Assembly: GCA_964443825.1 (NCBI GenBank)
Contig: CAYUEV010000031.1
Coordinates: 1-19,117, forward strand
Direction of reading: 5' to 3'
From: UBA1081 sp964443825
GTDB taxonomy: Bacteria; Bacillota; Clostridia; Oscillospirales; Acutalibacteraceae
Length of the DNA stretch: 19,117 nucleotides
A model generated the notes under the pieces. That model saw only the letters and a program-made list of their open reading frames with translations, did not search any database and was not told the origin of the DNA. Below, one piece after another: positions 14,224 through 19,117 of this stretch. Positions within the stretch are counted from its first letter, which is position 1, and every line of letters starts with the position of its first letter. The translations under genes were made by a program, and so were the position numbers.

Positions 14224-15228
14224 ATGAAAAAGTCGTTAGTAAAGTCTTTATCAGTCATCTTAAGCGTAATTATGCTCGCCGCCGGTCTTATTTGTTTCGC
14301 CGCCGCTGAAACCGCCGCGGTCGAAGACCAAAGCCTTAACGATACGGATTCCGTGAGCGACGCCATTGAAAAGAAAAACGGCGCCAGAGATATTTACCTC
14401 GTTCTCGACGTTTCGGGCAGTATGAGCGGAGAGCCGATAGAAAGCCTAAGGGACGCGGCTAAACAGTTCTGCGCCACTATGCTTAAAGATAAGGACGCGG
14501 ACAACAGAATCTCGATAATCACTTATGGTACGGACGTTAAAAAGTACTCGTTTTCAACCGATTACGCGACTCTCGCTAACATAATCGACAACTTTGAGGC
14601 TAAAGGCAGCACGGCTATGTACGACGCTTTAGTGGCGGTAAAAGAAATTGACGAAAAGTACGGCGACAACAGCGCTTCTAAACACGTAGTCGTTATGGCG
14701 GACGGTCTTCCCAATGTCGGCGCTACGTTATCGACGGGCAAGTACGCTAAAAAAGACAGCAGCATGTACTACAAATACGGCAACGCCGTATATTCGACAG
14801 CCGCCGGAATGTGGCCTGTGTACAACATTTATTCGATAGGATTCTTTCACAATCTTTCAGGCGGTCAGCTTGAATACGGCAAGAAGCTTATGAAGGATAT
14901 ACAAAATACCGTTTACCTTGAAGTATTTGACCCCGATAAACTCTGGGACGCGTTTAACGGCGTTTTGGACGACATTACGGGCGACGACGACTTAACTTCC
15001 ACCACAGCGGCTCCCGCGACTACGACGACCGCTCCCGCGACTACGACGACCGCTCCCGCGACAACAGCCGCGCCTACCGCCGCTCCCAAGACCACTTCCA
15101 CCGCGAAACCGGCTCCTTCGGGCGATAAGATCCCGCAGACGGGCGGATGGGTTTACGGCGCTACCGCGGCCTCTCTCGTGATGCTCTTGGGAATCGCGGT
15201 TGTGGCTTCTAAAAAGCGTGAAGACTGA
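14224..15228 (+). CDS. Cell-wall-anchored von Willebrand factor A domain protein
   Basis: The 334-residue protein is secreted and probably sortase-anchored. A signal peptide (1-28, KK then a hydrophobic core ending CFAAA) precedes a VWA domain at about 55-250 with a complete MIDAS metal site: DVSGSMS (D62, S64, S66), T130 in GSTAMYDAL and D160 in MADGLPN. Such domains bind protein or matrix ligands through a divalent cation. A Thr/Ala/Pro linker (about 258-297) contains a 7-residue repeat, APATTTT, encoded by a 21-base tandem. The C-terminus is a sorting signal: IPQTG (303-307), a hydrophobic helix (about 310-328) and the tail KKRED. IPQTG is a variant of LPXTG. AAAGGAGAT lies about nine bases before the ATG. 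The gene is monocistronic, with its own promoter and terminator. Ligand and sortase are unknown; no sortase gene is in the window. Confidence 0.93.
   Translation: MKKSLVKSLSVILSVIMLAAGLICFAAAETAAVEDQSLNDTDSVSDAIEKKNGARDIYLVLDVSGSMSGEPIESLRDAAKQFCATMLKDKDADNRISIITYGTDVKKYSFSTDYATLANIIDNFEAKGSTAMYDALVAVKEIDEKYGDNSASKHVVVMADGLPNVGATLSTGKYAKKDSSMYYKYGNAVYSTAAGMWPVYNIYSIGFFHNLSGGQLEYGKKLMKDIQNTVYLEVFDPDKLWDAFNGVLDDITGDDDLTSTTAAPATTTTAPATTTTAPATTAAPTAAPKTTSTAKPAPSGDKIPQTGGWVYGATAASLVMLLGIAVVASKKRED
15010..15061 (+). repeat. 21-base tandem repeat in the VWA gene linker
   Basis: Two exact 21-base units (15010-15030 and 15031-15051) and the first ten bases of a third encode the Ala-Pro-Ala-Thr-Thr-Thr-Thr linker. 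In-frame units of this kind can change in number by slippage, altering how far the VWA domain stands from the wall. Confidence 0.9.
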
Positions 15229-15241
15229 TTTCCCTTAAAAT

Positions 15242-15277
15242 AAAACGCCCCGATGAAAACCATCGGGGTTTTGTTTT
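15242..15277 (+). terminator. Rho-independent terminator of the VWA gene
   Basis: CCCCGATG (15248-15255) and CATCGGGG (15261-15268) form a perfect 8-bp GC-rich stem with a 5-base loop, followed by TTTTGTTTT. It lies 19 bases after the stop codon. The nadE start follows only 29 bases later. Confidence 0.92.
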
Positions 15278-15306
15278 GGATATTTTTAAATAAAGCGTGG
15301 TAAATT

Positions 15307-17265
15307 ATGTTTGATTATATTCGCGTTTTGTCGGCGGTTCCCGACATTTCAGTGTGCGACACAGAGCTTAACGCTTCGGAAATTATAAAAAAAATGGAAG
15401 AGGCGTCAAAATTTTCCCCCGATATTGTGGTTTTCCCGGAACTTTCGATTACGGGGTACACGTGCGGCGATTTGTTCTTTCAAAGAGAACTTCTCGATAA
15501 ATCGAAAGAGGCTTTAATTAAAATTTTAAACGAGAGCAAAAGATATGATTTTACCGCGGTTTTGGGTCTTCCGCTTCAGGTCGACGGGAGAATTTTTAAT
15601 TGCGCCGCTGTTATAACGAATGGAATAATTAACGGAATCGCGGTAAAAACGTTTTTACCGAATTACAACGAGTATTATGAAAAACGGTGGTTTTCGCCTT
15701 CTAATGAACTAAAATCAATCGAAATAACGTATTCGTCCATAGACAAAGAAACGGAAAACGACTATAAAATCCCGATAGGGTCGGATCTTATATTTGATTT
15801 AAAGAATTTTGTTAAGTTCTCTTTGGAAATTTGCGAAGACCTGTGGGCACCGCTGCCGCCTTCGACGCTCTCTTCCTTAAACGGAGCGGAACTTATAATA
15901 AATCTCTCGGCAAGTAATGAAACGATTTCCAAAAGGGAATACAGAAGAGATCTTGTAAAAAGTCATTCCGCGTCGACAATGTGCGCGTATGTCTACGCGT
16001 CGGCGGGGGAATGCGAATCTACGCAGGATCTTGTGTTTTCGGGTCATAGCGTCGCCGCTTTAAACGGCGTTATTTTAGGCGAAAACGAGAAAACCGTGGA
16101 TTCCGATTACGTGTTGCCGTTTGATATTGACATTGGAAAAATTAAGCAAGACAGGATTAAATACAGGATATTTTCCGATTGCGCGTCCATTTACGGCGAC
16201 TTTAAAAAGTTTAGGGAGGTTGTCATAAAATCCAAAAGTTCCGAAATAAAAACAAACGGGGAACTTTCGTTTTTAAGTAAAACGCCGTTTGTGCCTTTGG
16301 GAAAAGACGATTTATCAAAAAGGTGCGAGGCTATTTTTGATATGCAGACGGCGGGACTAAAGAAACGCCTGAAAATTACTAAAGCGAAGCCCGTAATCGG
16401 CGTGTCGGGCGGGCTTGACTCTACTTTGGCTTTGCTTGTGTCCTTAAACGCCGTGAAAGCTTTGGGTCGGGACGCGTCTAACGTTCTGGCGGTCACTCTC
16501 CCCTGTTTTGGGACTACCGACAGAACTCTTAATAACGCTAAAACCCTTATGGAAAAACTCAATCTCACTAAAAGGGAGATAAATATTAAAGAGGCGTGCG
16601 CTCTTCACTGCCGCGACGTCGGGCACGATATAAATAAAAAAGACGTGACGTTTGAAAATATCCAGGCGAGGGAACGCACCCAGATACTTATGGATATAGC
16701 GTGCGAAGAAGGCGGGCTTGTCGTCGGGACGGGCGATTTAAGCGAACTCGCCTTAGGATGGTGCACTTATAACGCCGACCACATGAGTATGTACAATGTA
16801 AACGCGTCAATACCGAAAACGCTCGTTAAATGGATGATAAACGAAATAGCCTCTATGGAGGACTTTAAAGACTGCCGCGACGCGCTTCTTGACATTATAG
16901 ACACGCCTATTAGCCCTGAACTGCTGCCGCCCGATGAAAGCGGGAACATAGCGCAGGAAACGGAGACGCTTATAGGACCTTATATTTTAAACGACTTTTT
17001 CCTTTATTATGTTTTAAGATACGGGTTTGCGCCGTCGAAAATATATAATCTCGCTAAAACGGCGTTTAAAGACGATTTTTCACCTGAAATAATACTAAAA
17101 CATTTAAAGTCATTCTACAAGAGATTCTTTTCACAGCAGTTTAAAAGAAGCTGTCTTCCCGACTGCGTTAAAATAGGATCGGTGGCGCTGTCGCCGAGAG
17201 GGGACTGGAGAGCGCCGAGCGACGCTTCGGCGAGAATCTGGCTTGACGAACTTGACAACCTGTAA
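15307..17265 (+). CDS. nadE: Glutamine-dependent NAD+ synthetase
   Basis: The enzyme makes NAD+ from nicotinic acid adenine dinucleotide, ATP and glutamine. The 652-residue protein has two domains. The N-terminal nitrilase-like glutaminase (about 1-300) carries the Glu-Lys-Cys triad at E45 (VVFPELSITGY), K114 (VKTFLPNY) and C176 (EICEDLWAP). The C-terminal synthetase (about 340-640) has the PP-loop SGGLDS (367-372), GTGDLSELALGW and the NADHMSMYNVNAS stretch. Length and triad spacing match the large bacterial form, as in Mycobacterium tuberculosis. The ATG at 15307 has only a weak ribosome site (GTGG), and no clear promoter lies in the 29 bases after the preceding terminator. Expression may therefore rest on terminator read-through or a cryptic promoter. 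It converges on the cohesin-dockerin gene. Confidence 0.97.
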   Translation: MFDYIRVLSAVPDISVCDTELNASEIIKKMEEASKFSPDIVVFPELSITGYTCGDLFFQRELLDKSKEALIKILNESKRYDFTAVLGLPLQVDGRIFNCAAVITNGIINGIAVKTFLPNYNEYYEKRWFSPSNELKSIEITYSSIDKETENDYKIPIGSDLIFDLKNFVKFSLEICEDLWAPLPPSTLSSLNGAELIINLSASNETISKREYRRDLVKSHSASTMCAYVYASAGECESTQDLVFSGHSVAALNGVILGENEKTVDSDYVLPFDIDIGKIKQDRIKYRIFSDCASIYGDFKKFREVVIKSKSSEIKTNGELSFLSKTPFVPLGKDDLSKRCEAIFDMQTAGLKKRLKITKAKPVIGVSGGLDSTLALLVSLNAVKALGRDASNVLAVTLPCFGTTDRTLNNAKTLMEKLNLTKREINIKEACALHCRDVGHDINKKDVTFENIQARERTQILMDIACEEGGLVVGTGDLSELALGWCTYNADHMSMYNVNASIPKTLVKWMINEIASMEDFKDCRDALLDIIDTPISPELLPPDESGNIAQETETLIGPYILNDFFLYYVLRYGFAPSKIYNLAKTAFKDDFSPEIILKHLKSFYKRFFSQQFKRSCLPDCVKIGSVALSPRGDWRAPSDASARIWLDELDNL

Positions 17266-17271
17266 AAACGT

Positions 17272-17306
17272 AAAAAAACGGACGACTCAAAGCCGCCCGT
17301 TTTTAT
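17272..17306. terminator. Bidirectional terminator between nadE and the cohesin-dockerin gene
   Basis: AAAAACGGACG (17274-17284) and the arm at 17293-17304 ending CCCGTTTTT form an 11-bp stem with one A-C mismatch on the plus strand, or a G-U pair on the minus strand. T-runs lie on both sides: TTTTTATTTT on plus and TTTTTTT on minus. It sits 9 bases after the nadE stop and about 15 bases after the minus-strand stop at 17321, so it can end both convergent transcripts. Confidence 0.82.
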
Positions 17307-17320
17307 TTTAGTTTTTAAGT

Positions 17321-18772
17321 TCACTCGAGTTTTGCCGAAACGCGGAGAATCTTTCTCGCGTCGGAGGCCTTAATTGTTTTATCGCCGTCGGTATCGGCGG
17401 AATATAATTTTACGCCCTCGAGCGCCTCAAGTTTCGCGGACGTCCTTAAAGCCGCCCTCGCGTCGGAGGCCGTAATTTCGCCGTCGCCGTTTACGTCTTT
17501 CGGAACAAGAATCGTGTATTGCGAAACAGACGAACCGTTTTTATCGAGTATTTCCACTTTACAGCCTGTCCCGGCGGACGAGTCGGACTGAACGTCTTCC
17601 CCTTTTTCATTCGTTATTTTTACGTTTTCATTGGCGATTCCGCTTAAAACGTCGCCCGCTTTTTTGCCCGCGGGAATTTCGAGGACTTTCTCGCCGCCGT
17701 CTAAGGTATAAGTCTTAAAGCTTTCGTCTTTTAACTCGATATCGGTCTCAGGCTCGGTGGAAGGCTCATTTGTCGAGGGCTCGGTATCCGGCTCGGCGGT
17801 AGTTGTTTCGCCGGGATTTGTCGGCTCTGTTGAAGGCTCGGTATCGGGCTCGGCGGCGGAGGGATCTTCTGTACTAGGTTCGGTCGAGGAGGGTTCTTCT
17901 GTACTAGGTTCGGTCGAGGAGGGTTCTTCTGTATCCGGCTCGGCGGTAGTTGTTTCGCCGGGATTTGCCGGCTCTGTTGAAGGCTCGGTACCGGGTTCGG
18001 CGGTTGTGGGCTGTTCCGCCGTAGTAGGCTCGGTATCGAGCTCGGCGTTTGTAGGTTCTTCTGTACCGGGTTCGGTCGACGAGGGTTCTTCTGTATCCGG
18101 TTCGGCGGTAGATGGCTCTTCTGAATCCGGCTCGGCGGTAGTTGTTTCGCCGGGATTTGCCGGCTCTGTTGAAGGCTCGGTACCGGGTTCGGCGGTTGTG
18201 GGCTGTTCCGCCGTAGTAGGCTCGGTATCGGGCTCGGCGGTAGACGGTTCTTCTGTATCCGGCTCGGCGGTTGTGGGTTGCTCCGCCGTGGTGGGTTCTT
18301 CGGGATTAGAATTTGCGACGGATACCGCTAATGAAGCGTCCGCGGGAGGATTGGTACCCACCCAGGACGCGACGCGTAATGAAATATTTGTAGAATTAGT
18401 TTTTGCTATATATTTAAAGGAACAAATAACGCCGCTTGAAACCGCGCAGCCGTCTATAAATATAAACGAACACACGGCGTCCGCCCCGTCGTATGACTGA
18501 CCGCCCTCTATAATCGTGGCGTTAAGATCCCCCGCCTCGAAACTTTGGTATTCGAGGGAATCATGATCATATTCCAAATAAATATCTCCGCTTAAAAGAC
18601 CGCTGACGCCGTCGGCACGTACCGTAACGGTTATAACGTCGCCCACGTTCCCGCCTGAAGCTCCAAGAGTAAGCGTAGGGACGCTCGCCGCGCCTGAGAA
18701 AACAGGAACGGACGATAAAAGCGCTAAAACGGCAATCAATGAAATAATAATTTTTGACGTTTTACTTTTCAC
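17321..18772 (-). CDS. Secreted cohesin-linker-dockerin protein (scaffoldin adaptor-like)
   Basis: From a GTG at 18772 the product has 483 residues. AGGAGG lies six bases before this GTG; an in-frame TTG at 18817 lacks such a site. Domains in order: signal peptide (about 1-29); cohesin-like domain (about 31-152, PTLTLGASGGNVGDVITVTV and LSGDIYLEYDHDSLEY); a Thr/Glu/Pro linker of about 187 residues built from repeats such as TTAEPDTEEPS; a small module (about 344-423); and a type I dockerin (about 424-483). The dockerin has two calcium loops, DVNGDGEITASD (426) and DTDGDKTIKASD (460), each followed by an A-R helix. Both loops have Ala-Ser at positions 10-11, the usual cohesin-recognition positions. 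One cohesin plus one dockerin is the layout of adaptor scaffoldins such as ScaC of Ruminococcus flavefaciens. No catalytic or carbohydrate-binding domain is visible. The partner is unknown. Confidence 0.88.
   Translation of the reverse strand: MKSKTSKIIISLIAVLALLSSVPVFSGAASVPTLTLGASGGNVGDVITVTVRADGVSGLLSGDIYLEYDHDSLEYQSFEAGDLNATIIEGGQSYDGADAVCSFIFIDGCAVSSGVICSFKYIAKTNSTNISLRVASWVGTNPPADASLAVSVANSNPEEPTTAEQPTTAEPDTEEPSTAEPDTEPTTAEQPTTAEPGTEPSTEPANPGETTTAEPDSEEPSTAEPDTEEPSSTEPGTEEPTNAELDTEPTTAEQPTTAEPGTEPSTEPANPGETTTAEPDTEEPSSTEPSTEEPSSTEPSTEDPSAAEPDTEPSTEPTNPGETTTAEPDTEPSTNEPSTEPETDIELKDESFKTYTLDGGEKVLEIPAGKKAGDVLSGIANENVKITNEKGEDVQSDSSAGTGCKVEILDKNGSSVSQYTILVPKDVNGDGEITASDARAALRTSAKLEALEGVKLYSADTDGDKTIKASDARKILRVSAKLE
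17871..17930 (-). repeat. Two exact 30-base tandem units in the cohesin-dockerin linker
   Basis: Positions 17871-17900 and 17901-17930 are identical. Each encodes ten residues of the Ser-Ser-Thr-Glu-Pro-Ser-Thr-Glu type, keeping the frame. Confidence 0.92.
17933..18038 (-). repeat. First copy of an exact 106-base direct repeat in the linker
   Basis: This stretch is identical to 18125-18230, 192 bases away, which is exactly 64 codons. It encodes part of the Thr/Glu/Pro linker, including the NPGETTTAEPD segment. Identity at synonymous positions implies recent duplication or gene conversion. Confidence 0.92.
18125..18230 (-). repeat. Second copy of the exact 106-base direct repeat in the linker
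   Basis: Identical to 17933-18038. A short-read assembly could collapse or expand the repeat array around these copies, so the linker length here should be treated as provisional. Confidence 0.92.
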
Positions 18773-18825
18773 GATAATCCTCCTAAAAAGGTACATATTC
18801 AAGTCCATCTCATCCAATCACTCTG

Positions 18826-18854
18826 ATATTACCACACTTTTAAACGCATTTCAA
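18826..18854 (-). promoter_or_regulatory. Probable sigma-A promoter of the cohesin-dockerin gene
   Basis: On the minus strand, TTGAAA (18854-18849), a 17-base spacer and TAATAT (18831-18826) with a TGG just before it (extended -10) lie about 53 bases upstream of the GTG start. The -10 matches the consensus at four of six positions. It gives a leader of about 47 bases that ends in the AGGAGG ribosome site. Confidence 0.6.
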
Positions 18855-18998
18855 GGAAATTACAGAAATAATTAAAAAAGTATTGTAAACCTACACTATA
18901 AAATCTTTCCCATGTTAAATTCCACTTCATTTTCCACTGCGGAAGTTACTTTGGGAATTTACTCAAAAATAATTTAAACAAGCCTAAAGCGCGAAATG

Positions 18999-19037
18999 TT
19001 GATTTTTGTGTGGTCTTATGGTAAAATTAAATTTTAC
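18999..19037 (+). promoter_or_regulatory. Probable malQ promoter with operator-like palindrome
   Basis: TTGATT (18999-19004), a 17-base spacer and TAAAAT (19022-19027) preceded by TGG (extended -10) form a likely sigma-A promoter. GTAAAATT and AATTTTAC (19021-19037) are perfect 8-base arms around one central base and cover the -10 and the expected start site near 19034. This could be a repressor operator, although AT-rich palindromes arise easily by chance. Confidence 0.6.
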
Positions 19038-19050
19038 AGGATGTGATTTT

Positions 19051-19117
19051 ATGATTAAAGGTCGAGGGGCGGGCGTCATTATGCACGTGACTTCTCTTCC
19101 GTCTGATTACGGCGTTG
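19051..19117 (+). CDS. malQ: 4-alpha-glucanotransferase (amylomaltase), N-terminal 22 codons only
   Basis: The gene is cut by the window edge. The visible residues RGAGVIMHVTSLPSDYGV match the family's conserved N-terminus, where an R-x-x-G-I-L-L-H-x-x-S-L-P-x-x-x-G-I/V stretch forms the first strand of the barrel. MalQ transfers alpha-1,4-glucan chains between maltodextrins in the cytoplasm. The ATG at 19051 follows AGGATGTGAT at a workable distance. It is transcribed away from the cohesin-dockerin gene, across a 278-base intergenic region. Only the start is seen, so the catalytic residues cannot be checked. Confidence 0.75.
   Translation, partial: MIKGRGAGVIMHVTSLPSDYGV

Noticed and set aside
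15010..15061. Short regular repeats as a CRISPR array
   Set aside because: The units are contiguous 21-base coding repeats without spacers inside an open frame, encoding a Thr/Pro linker.
17757..18500. Long plus-strand ORF (247 residues, Gly/Ser/Val-rich repeats) opposite the cohesin-dockerin linker
   Set aside because: It is the antisense reading of the repetitive Thr/Glu/Pro linker. The minus-strand gene has a signal peptide, known domains, a ribosome site and a promoter, whereas this ORF has none and is open only because of the biased repeat composition.

Overview
The window looks like a chromosomal segment of a Gram-positive Firmicute of the class Clostridia, probably an uncultured gut-type species from a draft or metagenomic assembly. 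The evidence is a DnaB/DnaD-DnaI type replication pair, Mini-III RNase, a YitT/DUF2179 membrane protein, strong AGGAGG ribosome sites, an IPQTG sortase signal and a cohesin/dockerin protein. A run of exactly 100 N shows that it is scaffolded. The organism assignment is inference; no rRNA or other taxonomic marker is present.

Layout. (1) 73-3447, plus strand: a four-gene operon with an ECF-type sigma factor, a six-helix membrane protein, an ABC ATPase and an ABC-2 permease. It resembles sigma-factor/ABC-exporter operons such as sigY-yxlCDEFG of Bacillus. (2) 3448-3857: no convincing intact gene, two small overlapping minus-strand ORFs that may be a decayed gene, and a hairpin terminator. (3) 3858-13952, minus strand: an eleven-gene, very tightly packed housekeeping operon reading zapA - dut - dnaB/dnaD-like - dnaI-like - rsmA - tmk - obg - mrnC - yitT-like - lepA - hemW. 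It has a good sigma-A promoter just upstream of zapA. Several junctions are 0-3 nt or overlapping, so translational coupling is likely. (4) 14224-15228, plus: a wall-anchored von Willebrand A protein with its own strong promoter and terminator. (5) 15307-17265, plus: glutamine-dependent NAD synthetase. (6) 17321-18772, minus: a secreted cohesin-linker-dockerin protein with a highly repetitive Thr/Glu/Pro linker. (7) From 19051, plus: the first 22 codons of a 4-alpha-glucanotransferase, cut by the window edge.

How the genes fit together. The long operon joins dNTP hygiene and supply (dUTPase, dTMP kinase), helicase loading (DnaB/DnaD-like and DnaI-like), division (ZapA), ribosome and RNA maturation (RsmA, Mini-III, Obg, EF4) and haem trafficking (HemW). 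This is a growth and information-processing cluster. The flanking genes concern the cell envelope: an exporter under its own sigma factor, a sortase-anchored adhesion-type protein and a scaffoldin-adaptor-like protein next to a starch/maltodextrin gene.

The most useful correction is that the 100-N gap at 12607-12706 is flanked by the same 55 bases on both sides. Collapsing the gap and one copy restores one 374-residue DnaB/DnaD-like reading frame exactly. The most interesting biology is the cohesin-dockerin adaptor and the sigma/ABC operon that lacks a recognisable anti-sigma domain. I found no CRISPR array, insertion sequence, tRNA or rRNA.
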